Origin: Coprinellus micaceus
Taxonomy: Eukaryota > Basidiomycota > Agaricomycetes > Agaricales > Psathyrellaceae
Reading direction: 5' to 3'
Length of the DNA stretch: 64,000 bases
Assembly (NCBI GenBank): GCA_951394405.1
Contig: OX596337.1
Location: forward strand, 2,852,001-2,916,000
Shown here: positions 22,626 to 33,800 of the stretch, piece after piece
Layout: each line of letters starts with the position of its first letter
How positions within the stretch are numbered: the stretch's first letter is position 1
Translations under genes and position numbers: made by a program
Notes under the pieces: model-generated
The model's input: the letters and a program-made list of their open reading frames with translations, nothing else
What the model was told of the DNA's origin: nothing
Databases searched by the model: none

Positions 22626-23160
22626 CTTCTTTCAACTATCTGAGTGTCACTTCTTGGTCGTACTATCACGTCGAAATTTATTGAGTCGCCCATGTATTCA
22701 TCATCCAGGTTTGCGTACGGATCCACATATGCTTATTTATTGGTTGCCTCAATGATATACTTGTTTTCTCCCTCAGCTGGCTCCAAGGGGGCCACAAAAA
22801 TCGTTCGCATTCCATAGCTCTGCCAACTGTCGAGCTCGCATACCATGGCTGGAGCTACAAATGAGTCAGGAAAAGAAGAGTGCCCCTACGGCGCTGGCTT
22901 CTTGCCGCTGGCTTCCCTTCTTTTCACAGAGTTCTACTCGCCGAACCCTGCCCAGAATCCGCAGCCTTCTGAGAAGGGTTGGTTCGCTTAAACCAGAAGC
23001 ATCGAATGAGATTCCCAAATTTGGCCTGCGAGGTTGAAGTTGGACAGTACTTATATGGAAGGGGACGGGCGTTCAACGTTTGATCCCCAACCTAGAGCAT
23101 CTGCTCATTTCCCCTACTCTAGCGCTTAAGTCGGGGCTTGCCATCTACTTAGAGTCTAAA
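22626..23160. other. intergenic region without supported gene
   Basis: No motif-bearing frame seen. Contains the 3' end of the previous gene and the promoter side of the gene at 23161. Confidence 0.35.
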
Positions 23161-23972
23161 ATGTCAACGCCACCATTTGCCAAAGCCACCACTGTGCCGA
23201 CGACGCCAAGGCGCAATAAATCCGCATCTCGCGGTCGGCGCGGTCGGAGCGCCAGGCGTGCGGAGTTTCCTCTTCGCATGTCCCCAAACCCATTCAGAAA
23301 GGGCCTTACACCTGGCCGCTCTCGCCGGGGTCGGCGTGAAGGTAAGCGGACCACAGCAAGCTGCTCCTGCGTTAGAGATCTGAGCCACCACTACAGCGGA
23401 AACACGCGCTGATATTGGCGTGGGTATGGGTATCAACATGTCGGACTGTCAGCATTCAAGCCCAGAACTCGAGGTACCTCGTGAGCTGAAGAAATGTTAT
23501 TCGGCTACGCGTTCTTGTGAGTGTTCGATGTATCGTTTGAGCTAGAGTTGGTTTAGCTGATTCAGAGGTTTGCGCGTACGCAGCTGTGGAATTTGATGAC
23601 AAGGTCTACGACTCCTACAAGTTTGCTGGATTCAACCCAAAGAAAAGGACCCTGTCCAGCCTCACCGTCCTATTCACTCTGGGTCGCACCTTTGGGCCCG
23701 GAATTACTGCGTCCCAATTTAGGCAGATTGTGCGTCAGTGCAATGACTGCCTCAATTTGTGCTTTGTCGAGAGGCTTCACCTCCACCGCTGCGGGGGTAC
23801 CGTTCTGCGCACAATGTCGGACGGGTTTGATTTTGAGGCCATGATGCTATCTCACGAGGAACACGCTGGGTTCAGCCGTTTCGATATATACAGGCTTCTT
23901 GCCCTGTGCGGGGAGTGCGACCGAATCTGTATGGATGGCACGGTCAACCTTCACGACTGCCCTGCTATGTAG
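23161..23972 (+). CDS. protein with two CxxC-x11-HxC modules (copy B)
   Basis: Starts MSTPPFAKATTVPTTPRR at 23161. Exons are about 23161-23340, 23398-23519 and 23583-23972, in frame. The first about 60 residues are strongly basic (KSASRGRRGRSARRAE), suggesting nucleic-acid or nuclear targeting. The C-terminal half has two modules with the spacing C-x2-C-x11-H-x-C: QCNDCLNLCFVERLHLHRC and LCGECDRICMDGTVNLHDC. This is the same arrangement and spacing as the gene at 2557-3899. It ends 820 bases upstream of the Plavaka transposase in the same direction, so it may be a passenger or accessory gene of that element, which is inference. Not a family I can name. Confidence 0.65.
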
Positions 23973-24794
23973 CCGCACTACTTTCGTTCATTAGCTTCCC
24001 TTTGTATTACCTAGATCCGATCCGGATCATGCCAATTTGAACTTGACCTCAGTACTACGGCCTGAACTTCAGGCGCTTAATATTTGATCGGCGCTGCAGT
24101 GAGCATGGCTGTGCGGTGATAAGATCAGTTCATTAGTGGATGGTTGCTTTCTCAGGGTAAGTAGCGCCAACACTCGCCCCGCCACTGCGTCCATTCGTCC
24201 CCAATTCCCCAATCCCCCACGCGTCCCGCTCTGGGTTAATGCTCCCCAGATGGGTGTGGAAGAGCGGGCTGGGGGGTTGGATGTGGACAACGGTGTCGAG
24301 CTCGAGGGTCCTCGCACGAGTGATAGATTCGATGGAGAGGGAAGGGCTTCGGCACAGAACTTGTTGATTCCACCTGGTCATGTTAGTGTTGCGTTGCCCC
24401 TCGAGCCACGAGTTTGGAGTGATGTAGTGTTAGGCTAGCTAATACTTCGGTAGAATCGATGTGGGTAGCTATAGCTCGATCAATTAGTCCAGGTCCCCAT
24501 CGTTCCTAAGTACAGCTTCCGAAACGGGAGGAGTGGCAGTGAAGTGTCACGTGAGTGTTTGGAATTGGATTCAGAGGAAACCCAAACCACGACGATGCTT
24601 TCTACTTCCGCACCTCACTAGCAACGTGAAGAACTTCAAATTGAATCGCCTCTGCCCCCTTGAGTGCTTATTAGCTGTTAGTTGCCCTCACCAGCTCTGC
24701 CGGCGAAGATTCTGGCCTTTTTCTCTCCAATCAGTGGCTCGGCCTAACCCTTCCCACCCCCCTCTTCCTGTGTCCTGTCGGCTCGTGCGAATCT
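23973..24794. other. region between copy B and the transposase; possible 5' end of the element
   Basis: No supportable gene. A short palindrome (GATCCGATCCGGATC) lies near 24016. I looked for terminal inverted repeats matching sequence downstream of 29546 and found none that convinced me. Confidence 0.3.
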
Positions 24795-27700
24795 ATGTTG
24801 CAAGAGGACCCAACTTATGACCCTGATCTGCCCAACCAGCCGTGGACTGCAACATGTGTTTGCAGGAAGCGGTTTATGCAACCAAATAGCTATGCGTTGC
24901 ACGTCAACTGCTGTCCTTGGTTCAAACAACGGTTGAGTCGGGGGCTTGAGCATGCGCGCCAGCAGCGCAGAGAAAAAGCTAGCCCAACGGGCCAGCGAGA
25001 CGCTCCTCAAACCGGAAGTGCTCAATCTTCTTCGACAACGAGCGATAATTCCAGCCTTTTGCGCAAGGCTCCTAAGCGAAAACCTGATTGGCTGGACGAC
25101 AACAACCTCGATGTCGACGTCATCGTACATATTCCCTGTCAGCCATCCGAGAATGCCCAAACCTTTTTAGTATGTCTCCCCCGTATTTGAATCGAGCTTT
25201 GAGTTCTGATGCATCATTTAGCAGGCACCTCAGCCTGTCGGGGCCTCCATTGACGCCTCCGGGTCTTCCGGCAACCGTGATGCAGAGCCCTTTCTCGCGA
25301 ACCCGGCGGAGGACAATGAAGTGGGTCTAGCACTTTCTTTTTACGGTTTCGTTGACAGAAATTGGTTGCACAGGTACGAGCTGACAGCGTCCCACAAGGC
25401 CTTGGTAGAGGTCGCCGGTCGAAAACAATGTCGTACAAGATTCGACCCAATACAAACTTCCTCCCGTCATCGACCCTCCCTTTATCCTTGTTTCCCTCTG
25501 GTTCTCTTCTCCAGGTTCAACACGCAGACCCGCCTATGCAAGCAGCACAGAAGCCCACAGCAACCAAAGGAACCGGCGTTGCGGTTGCCGCGAGGCTGCG
25601 TTTGAAGGTTCGAACCCCCCCCAACGTGTTTGGATTGTACAAAGTGTTCCCCATAAGTGGGTCTGGAGATAAACCTCATGACCCCGACAACTCCATACTC
25701 CCTGAAGATCTTCGCGAGGGTCAAACAACAGCTCTCGAAGAAGTCCCTACACCTACGCATCCGTTGGGCTCAAAATTCTACCCCTTCCCCAACCTTAGTT
25801 CATACCGGATAGGAGAGTGGTTCTGGTCTGATGACACGGAGAAGAGCCAGGGTTCGTTCCAAGATCTTGTCAACATTGTAGGCAGCAAGGACTTCAATCC
25901 TGCGGATATCCGAACGGCGAACTGGAACCAGATTGACAGAGCTCTGGCGACTTCCCATTACGACACCGACGACCTCGACTCAAGACAACGGGTGGATGAC
26001 GGTATTTCCTGGAAGTCAATCCCAATAACTCTCACCGTTCCATTCAGCAAATATACTGAGAGCCCTGGCAATCACACCTTCACCGTGGAAGGCTTTCACT
26101 ACCGGCCATTGACACCCATCATTAGGGACAAGCTAGAGAGCTCAGCAAGTCGGGAATACTTTCACACCTTGGGACACGAGCTTCGCTGGAACCCAGGTAT
26201 CGGCAAGCAACATGTTCGCGTTCACGGGGAGATGTACAACTCCCCAGCATTCCTGCAAGCCTACGCTGAGCTCCAGGTCTGTCCAAGGCCACACTGCACT
26301 GCGGAGGGAGGCTAACAGTTGTCCTGTTTAGAATTCTGCCCCTGAGCCCGGCTGCACACTCCCTCGGCACATAGTCGGACTGATGTTCGCCTCGGACGCA
26401 ACGATGTTGGCCTCCTTCGGCACGGCCAAGGTGTGGCCGCTTTATATGTTTTACGCGAACGATTCCAAATATAAGAGGGCGAAACCGACAGAAAAGCTTT
26501 TTGAAACTATCGCCCACTTCGAAAAGGTTTGTTTTCAGTGCCCCGACGTGCCCGTACAGCGACTGAACATCTTCCAGTTGCCTGATGACTTCAAGGATTT
26601 CCTCATCAAAATATCAGGTAAATCTACGATAAACCCGGCTCTCCTCACCCACTGCCAACGAGAATGCTTCCACGAACAGTGGCGGCACATCTTGGATAGC
26701 GACTTTCTCGAGGCGTATTGCCATGGGATTATTGTCACTTGCTACGACGGAGAAAAGCGTCGCTTTTATCCCCGCATCTCCACTTACTCTGCCGACTACC
26801 CAGAGAAAATTTTGTTGGCCAGCATCAAGAACTTGGGCACATTTCCGTGTCCACGGTGCCACATTACTATGGAGGATGTTCCGGCTATGGGCCAGAAACG
26901 GGATCGTGCCAACCGAACGAGGACGGCCAGGTTTGATGACCCGGCACATCGGAAGCGGATGTCAGCTGCACGGACCCTGATATACGATGGGCAAAACCCC
27001 GTAACCTCTACGCTGCTTGAGGGTCACCTAGGTCATGGCTCACTGGTCCCAACCAATGTACGTCTCACATTCAACTTGCAGATATCTATACTGACAACAG
27101 AGATCTAGAATGCCTTTTCTGATAGACTATCTCCCCACGGTTTTAATCTATTCAGCATGCTTGTCGTGGACTTAATGCATGAGGTTGAACTTGGAGTATG
27201 GAAGGCTGTATTCATCCAGCTCCTGCGCTTGATGGAAGCGACCGACAAGGGCGCCATCAACAAACTTGACGCCCGGTGAGTAGACTTAAACCACACAGAA
27301 ATGAGAATTGGCTGACCTTGGCACTCGTCGCATCAGGTACCGCAGCATGCCTACCTTTGGCAAGGACACAATTCGTCGATTTACCAACAACGTTAGTGAA
27401 ATGAAGCAACTCGCGGCGCGAGACTTCGAAGACCTCTTGCAAGTATGTCGTCGCCTTCTCTTGGTGTTGTAAAATGGGGCTAACATCGAATTTCAAGTGT
27501 GCGGTACCCGCTTTTGAAGGATTGCTACCTCCGCCCCACGGGGAACGTGTGATTAGGCTGCTCTTTACGTTCGCCCAGTGGCATGGTCTCACAAAGCTCC
27601 GTATGCACACCGACCACACCCTGGCAATGCTGGACACCTTGACGACGGAGCTCGGCGAAACTCTCAGGCTCTTTGTAAAGAAGACTTGCTCTGAAGTTGC

Positions 27701-29546
27701 TACGAAAGAGCTCAATCGTGAATATCAAGCACGGAAGCGACGCGAAGCACGGCAAAAAGGAAAGAAAACTACCAAGGGGAAAGGACGTGCTGAAAAGCAG
27801 CAAAAAACGGCGGAAGTCAATTCACCCACGGCCCCTACAGATGCAGGTAAGTGGGGTGGCTCAATGACCATGATACATTTTGCATTGATACCCGACTCGC
27901 AGACGGAGACTGCCCTGAGCGCAAGACAAAATCGCTCAACCTAAACACGTACAAATTCCACGCGCTAGGAGACGTCATACCAACAATACGGTTATTTGGA
28001 ACAACTGATTCGTATTCTACCCAGATCGTGCGTGACTTTCCTTACCCACACGGATAGATCTGACCTCCCACGTAGCCGGAGCGCTTTCATAGGTACCCCA
28101 AGATGCACTACAAGCGCACCAGCAAGAAAAATGTCAGCAGACAGTTGTCGCGAATTCAAATGCGGCAGGCGCGTATAAGAAAGCTACGCAAGCAGCTTCT
28201 GCCTGATCCCGATGAAGGATACCTCGACGAAGATGCGCAGAGTCAGCCCTACTTCATCGGTAAATCTCAGAATCGCCCTATCAGTCTACCGAACCTCTTA
28301 CACCCTTCGAGACGGGACCCTGCGATGAAGGTGGGTGACATACATGGCGGGGTGAATCTTGTGAACTAACATTCCGGCCCCAAACAGGATTTCATTTCGA
28401 AACTGAGAAATCACCTCCTTCCACGGCTCTACGAGGCACTACTTCTGGAGGCTATCTCGGCAAATACTGAGGATGCGGACGCTGAACGCATTCAGCTTCT
28501 CAAGTGCTTGGCTTGTTCAGCCGAGGATCCGGAATTTCTCGGAACTGCGGAGGCAGAGCTCGACGCTCACCAACTGTACTTCCACTCCGAAAGGATCTAC
28601 GAGCACAGCCTGTTGCACGTCAATTTCACCTCATACGATGTCCGGCGGGAGACCGACATCGTAAACCCCAAAACATCACGCCGAGATGTCATGTGCCTAC
28701 GCCAGGTTGACGAGGATCGACCAGACGAGGATGGGCGTGCCCAGCAGCCCAGCTCATGGCAGTCTCCGCCAACCCCAGCACCCCACCGATTTATCTATGC
28801 CCGAGTTTTGGGAATATTCCACACTAACGTCGTGTATCGAGGCAGGGGGTCATCAGACCTTCGCAGGCGACGATTTGACTTTCTCCTGGTACGATGGTTT
28901 GAATTTGTCGAAGATACACCGACCCACGGGCGACTTGACCAGCTTACCTTATCTCCTGTGAACGAGGCGAACGCAATCGGATTTTTGGACCCTGCAAACG
29001 TCGTCCGGGCATCCCACATCGTTCCCCGCTATTCTCTCGGCCGCTTATACCCAGGAGCTACTGACTCCGACCGCGTGTACCCCAGCATGCATACTTCTGA
29101 CAGGATCGTGTCCAAGGTGGCTAAGGACTGGGAGGACTGGGAGGAGTACTACGTAAACCGGTGCGTTGGGCGTCTTCATAGTGTTGTGCTATCCCTCATC
29201 ATTATTCCTTTTACCCAGCTTCGTTGATAGGGACATGCTGATGCGTTACCTGTGGGGTCATGGAATCGGGCATTCGTACTCTCATTGCGATGCACCCGAT
29301 GAGAATGTTGCCACGGCTTGTTCCCAAAATGCCGGGCGACCGCTTCCGCACACTCTAGAAGAACCGGAGCAGGGTGAAACGGTAGCAACACTAGCCTCCT
29401 CCCATGTTGACACAGAGGACCGTCAGCACACCCTGGAAGACTTGGAGGGGGAGGAGCTGGAGCTGTATTGCGAGTCCGAAAGGGACGAATCAGATCAGGA
29501 TTTCCAGGACCCTGATGAAGACAGTTGCGAGGAGGATAGATGGTAG
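24795..29546 (+). CDS. Plavaka-family DNA transposase, apparently intact
   Basis: About twelve exons join in one frame for roughly 1,380 residues. The start is the ATG at 24795 (MLQEDPTYDPDLPNQPW). The N-terminus has a C2HC-type finger (CVCRKRFMQPNSYALHVNCC). Family blocks follow in order: SKFYPFPNLSSYRIGEWFW, FNPADIRTANWNQID, TVPFSKYTESPGNHTF, VRVHGEMYNSPAFLQAYAEL, VWPLYMFYANDSKYKRAKPT, ECFHEQWRHILDSDFLEAY, RRFYPRISTYSADYPEKILL, FPCPRCHITMEDV, MPTFGKDTIRRFTNNVSEMK, AQWHGLTKLRMHTDHTLAML, NLNTYKFHALGDVIPTIRLF and DRDMLMRYLWGHGIGHSYSH. The tail is acidic. This order is characteristic of the Plavaka transposases of Agaricomycetes, which mobilise DNA by cut and paste. One intron needs an acceptor at about 28077 (ATCCCGGAGCGC reading) to hold frame. 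No stop or frameshift seen. Terminal repeats not found. Confidence 0.85.
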
Positions 29547-30311
29547 TGTACCATTGAGGCGTTTGTAGCCACTCATGCTGGCCAGAGCCACCACATATAT
29601 CTGTAGCGTTGGCCAAGCAGTCCACCCTTGGTTACGTTCCGTCCACTGCACGTATTTCTTCGCTTTCGCCTCCCCTGCGACCGCGAATTGCCACGTTTAA
29701 TACTGCAGCTTTTATTTTGCCCTGTTAGACTGGCTTTTTAGCGATGTTGACACGATTCGAGAGACTAACCGGGTAATGCTGAAACACCCATACCTTCATT
29801 CCACCTCACGACAGTTCTCTGGAACGACCAGATCCCGTGCAGAAACCGGGTGGGCGAGGTGGTGCCTCCGACAAGGCTAGGTGACCACATCCAGTGCCGG
29901 GCCATGCCCCCCAGGCAGAGAATCAAATATAAGAGGTAGATCAGGCAAGCATCAAGCAGGGACGATGGACTGATCAGGCAATGTCACTGTTACGCTTGTT
30001 CCCAAGCCTAACCTTTATTCCACCCCATGATACTTGCCTTGAGTAACTAGTTCCTACTTTAACATCCTGATGGGTGAAGCGTCAGCTCTTACAAGAGTGG
30101 GGTAAGTATTACCCCACTCTTACGGGAGCGACCAATGCCTCCCGGGCGTGCAGCCAGGGATAAGTGGTTTATAAGGGTAGCATACAGCACTGATAATGGG
30201 TTGATCGCGAAACGCCACCCTACTACTTTTGACCAGTTCCCTCCGCCTGACATTGCTTGTTCAGCCGCGAGTCAACAATTGTAATTCTAGGTCGCCATTA
30301 GATCAGCTACA
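29547..30311. repeat. diverged tandem duplication of about 210 bases
   Basis: No gene is supported. Two blocks, starting at about 29793 (ACCTTCATTCCACCTCACGA) and 30010 (ACCTTTATTCCACCCCATGA), keep the same order of landmarks. Both then have GCC(C/T)CCC(A/G)GGC, a TATA-like stretch (AAATATAAGAGGTAG and TTTATAAGGGTAGCA) and a TTGATC/CTGATC end. They look like an old duplication of a promoter-like segment. The second copy contains the palindrome annotated separately. Confidence 0.4.
30095..30123. repeat. perfect 13-base inverted repeat with 3-base loop
   Basis: AAGAGTGGGGTAA, the loop GTA, then TTACCCCACTCTT. The flanks (GCTCTTAC and ACGGGAGC) are also partly complementary, so the arms may extend to about 20 imperfect bases. 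It may be a transposon end, a hairpin or a dyad binding site. Confidence 0.6.
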
Positions 30312-30487
30312 TCAATGCGATGATTCCGGGGCATCCACACCCAGGAAAGCCATCGGGGCTCGATTTTCCTGATGCAGGCCGTGAGACAAAGCTGATCATT
30401 CACCTCGTCTTTAAGCCATTTCACTATGCTGCAATTAGGGGTGAAGGATCAGTGCTGCAGTCAAGGCGAAGGAGATACCGGCTTAAC
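30312..30487 (-). pseudogene. 3' part of RING-finger gene split by the copia element
   Basis: This is the continuation of the RING gene after the insertion. Read on the minus strand from 30487, CR then an intron (GTATCT...TTGCAG) leads into IVKWLKDE, which matches IVKWISEA of the intact paralogue at 38546-39310. A further intron leads to ENRAPMAFLGVDAPESSH and a stop. The last two RING cysteines, expected where the paralogue reads TCPIC, are not found (RAPMA here). Either this part had already decayed or my splice choice is wrong. Confidence 0.55.
30483..30487. repeat. target site duplication TTAAC (left copy)
   Basis: TTAAC directly precedes the left LTR and recurs exactly after the right LTR at 36747-36751, as expected for integration with a 5-base staggered cut. 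Confidence 0.9.
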
Positions 30488-30870
30488 TGTAGAACGATGC
30501 AAGTATGACCCACTGTAAGTGGGGAGAGTTCGATGTTAGATTGAAAGTAAGTAGGGTATACAAGATACGCACCTGTAAGTGGGGAGAGTTCGATGGGGAC
30601 TCACCCACTTACAGTGTGGACTATATACTGTGGAGAACAATAGATAACCTATATGCGGAACAATAAGAAAGAACAATAGACGTTCCATAAGTAGAGAACA
30701 ATAGCAGTGAATGGAGATAAGGTGGAGATAAGAGAACAATAAGTGCGAGTATAATGGGAATAATACAAGGTGGTTGTTGTTCTCTGTAGAACAATAGAAG
30801 ATAAGTAAAGTGTTCGAAATAGAGGTATTCTTTGTAGAGATAGAGTTGACATGAGCATTGTCTTCCAACA
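30488..30870 (-). repeat. 3' LTR of the copia element
   Basis: 383 bases, TGTAGAAC...TTCCAACA on the plus strand, with TG...CA ends. It contains two direct copies of CTGTAAGTGGGGAGAGTTCG, one inverted partial copy (CCCACTTACAGTG), and six copies of GAACAATA starting at 30634, 30658, 30671, 30696, 30734 and 30789. Confidence 0.95.
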
Positions 30871-30881
30871 CACCCCCTCAA
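30871..30881 (-). other. polypurine tract of the copia element
   Basis: On the minus strand, TGAGGGGGTG lies immediately before the 3' LTR, in the position where plus-strand DNA synthesis is primed. Confidence 0.75.
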
Positions 30882-30897
30882 TGTAATGTCTCTGTAT

Positions 30898-33800
30898 TTA
30901 CTCGAGTCCAAGAGCAAGTCGATGACGTTCAATGGCAGGTTTGGGTAAAGGTTTAGTAAATATATCGGCGATCATATCAGTAGTAGATAAAAAGTGAACA
31001 GTAATGTCGCCTCGCTTGATAGCATCCCGAATCCAATGCATCTTTATATCAATGTGCTTCATTCGGCTGTGGAGTTCTGGGTTCCGGAGAACCTTGAGTG
31101 CGGATTGGTTGTCGACCATGAGTGGTGAGGGAGTAGAGACATCGTGACCAAGTTCCTTCAGGAGTGTGCGCATCCAGATGATGTCCCTTCCAGCGCTCGA
31201 CGCGGAGACGTACTCTGCCTCTGTTGAGGAGTCTGCCACTGTCGATTGCTTCTTTGCCGACCAACTAACTGCCCCTGATCCCATTTTAATGACGAATCCA
31301 GATGTGGATCGTCGCGTGTCAAGGCACCCAGCATGATCTGCGTCGCTGTATGCTTGGAAGAGTTCTGAAGACATCTTGCTACCATTGTTACGATAGGTGA
31401 GCTTCAGATCTTTGGTTCCCTTGAGGTAACGGAATAGGTGCTTGACTGCTTTCCAATGCATAGGTCCGGGGTTGGAGTTGTATTGGGCCAGTTTGGCAAC
31501 AGCGTAGGCGATGTCAGGGCGTGTCGCAATCATAAGGTATATCAGGGCGCCGATGGCATTCATGTATGGGACGTTCTTCATCATCTCGTCGTCAGCCTTG
31601 TTTGGAATGTACTTGGTGAGAGTAGCACCGCTTCCTGGATCCATTGGAGTTCCTACTGGGTAGCAGTCCTCCATCTTGAATCGCGCAAGCATGTCGAGGA
31701 TGTATTGAGTCTGGGATAGGCGCATGACTCGGTTCTCGCGGTCGTAGTCAACCTTGATTCCAAGTAGGTACGAGGTGGGTCCGAGATCCTTGATCTTGAA
31801 GACCTTGGCAAGGGAGTCCTTGAGCCATTGGATCTTTTCTTGGCTTTTCGAGGTTATGGTGATGTCGTCAACGAAGACTGGTACAACAATACGGGTCCCA
31901 TCCAACTCCCAGACATAGATAGCTGGGTCAGATTTTATTTGGGTGAATCCGATCGCTTCAAGCTCTGATGCTAGCTTTTGGTACCATAGTCGTCCGCTCT
32001 GTTTCAAGCCATATAAACCTTTCTTCAGCCGGCACACCCATCTCCGTCCCTTTGAGTCTGGATTCTTGATCTCAAAACCTGGTGCTTGCTCCATGTAGAC
32101 TTCGTATTGCTCCTCGATTGTTCCGTTGAGGTAGGCATTGTCGACGTCAATGGTCTCGATGAAGTGTCCTTCCATGGCGGCTTGGGCGAAGATCGCGCGG
32201 ATTGATGTGAGACGAGATGCAGGTGCCCATGTCTGATCATAGTCTACTCCAGGCATTTGGGAGTATCCCTTGGCAACAAGTCGAGCCTTGTAGCGGTCAA
32301 TTGTGCCATCTGCCTTTCGTTTGATGAGGAAGACCCATCGTGATCCGACAACTTTTCGTCCCTCTGGTAGTTCGACTAGTTCCCAAGTGCCATTGGTGGT
32401 TAGGGCGTCAATCTCAACCTGTGCTGCAGTCTGCCAGTGTTCACCATCTGGTCCTGCAAAGGCTTCCCAGTGTGTCCGAGGCGCATCTCCTGGACGGCGT
32501 GTAGCCGCTCCTAGTGCTTTATCCTGTGCCATGTAGAATGCCATTTCCATGCCTTGGTCGAGAGTCAGGGTCTCTTCCAGGGGGACGTGGTATAGACTGA
32601 TGAGAGAATCAAGTATACTGGTGGCACGTAGTGCATCTTCCATGTCTACAGGTTCGTCGTCAAGGTCAAAGTCCTCAGCTGCAATGGGTTGTACAGGTTC
32701 GTCGTCGTCGTCGTCTTCATCCTCATCCTCATCCTCATCCTCATCCTCATCCTCATCCTCATCCTCATCCTCATCCTCATCCTCATCCTCTGTTTCGGGT
32801 AGCTGATTGTTTCTCTGTGCACCCCCTCGATCTGCTACCTGTTCACCCCCTTCACGCCTGGCTACTGGAATTGTACCGCGTCTCCCTTTTCCACTCGCGA
32901 GTTGGTAGTCCTTGACGGTCGTTGCCGTTTTTCGTACGGGCCGGGAGCTTTGTGCTACTAGCGGTGGAGCTTTCGGAACTTTTGCCTTGCGAGGGATTGA
33001 TTCGCGAGGGGGAGGGGGAGGTGGCCGGGTGCGTTTCTGGGCAGGTGCTGGAGGTGCGACTGGTGCTGGAGGAGGTAGTTCTGGGAACATGGGTCCGTCC
33101 TCAGCTGGTGCAGGGAGCCCTGGGAACAAGGCAGGTATTGGTAGCAGCTGTTTCGTTGAGGGAGTAGATGAGGGATCCCTTTTCATAGGAGTAGGTGGAA
33201 TTGACGGATGGACAGACGGTTGCTGTGTGGCTGGCGTTTTAGGCTCAGTCTTAGGAGGTCGCTCGGGAGTCCGAGGTGCTGCTTGGTCTCCATCATCATC
33301 ATTGTCGCTCTCGTCTGATCCATCGTCTGGATGGTCATGGGGAGGCGGTGGTGGCGCGATGGGAGCATGAGGTGGTGCAAGAGGTGGATTCTCCGGTTCG
33401 AGATCGGCGTCTGGCCAGATGTCCCTAATGCCTATAGGCGTGTATGCCTGTTCATTCCCTACGGTCGAGAGACCAGGGAAGGTGCTTTCAGCGAAGATAA
33501 CATCCCGGGATATGGTGATCTTCTTCGTCACTGGATTGTAGCATTTCCAGCCTTTGTAGCCCGGTTCAAAGCCGATAAAGACACAAGGCTCCGTGTGTGA
33601 CTGGAGGTTCTTGCGGTCCTTGCGCAATACATGGACGTATACGCGGCAGCCAAATACTCGGTGCATGGACAGATCGGGCTTTGTTTTATGCCAGACCTCA
33701 TAGGAGGTAGTATTCGATAATGTAGAGGATGGGGTCGCATTCAGGATGTCTGTGTAATAGAGTACGGCTGCACCCCAGAACATCATGGGAAGGTGTGCTT

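Noticed and set aside
23973..30311. CACTA-like terminal repeats for the Plavaka element (CACTAC near 23977, GTAGTG near 29545)
   Set aside because: The match is only a few bases, the second lies at the stop codon, and no target duplication is visible.
30536..30871. Repeated 74-111 codon frames in both LTRs (MLEDNAHVNSISTKNTSIS...)
   Set aside because: They are identical because the LTRs are identical, and they read through promoter-like repeats; not genes. The version at 36412-36906 merely fuses RING codons to the LTR.
32912..33370. Gly-rich 152-codon plus-strand frame in the copia element
   Set aside because: It is the complement of the Pro-rich Pol linker.
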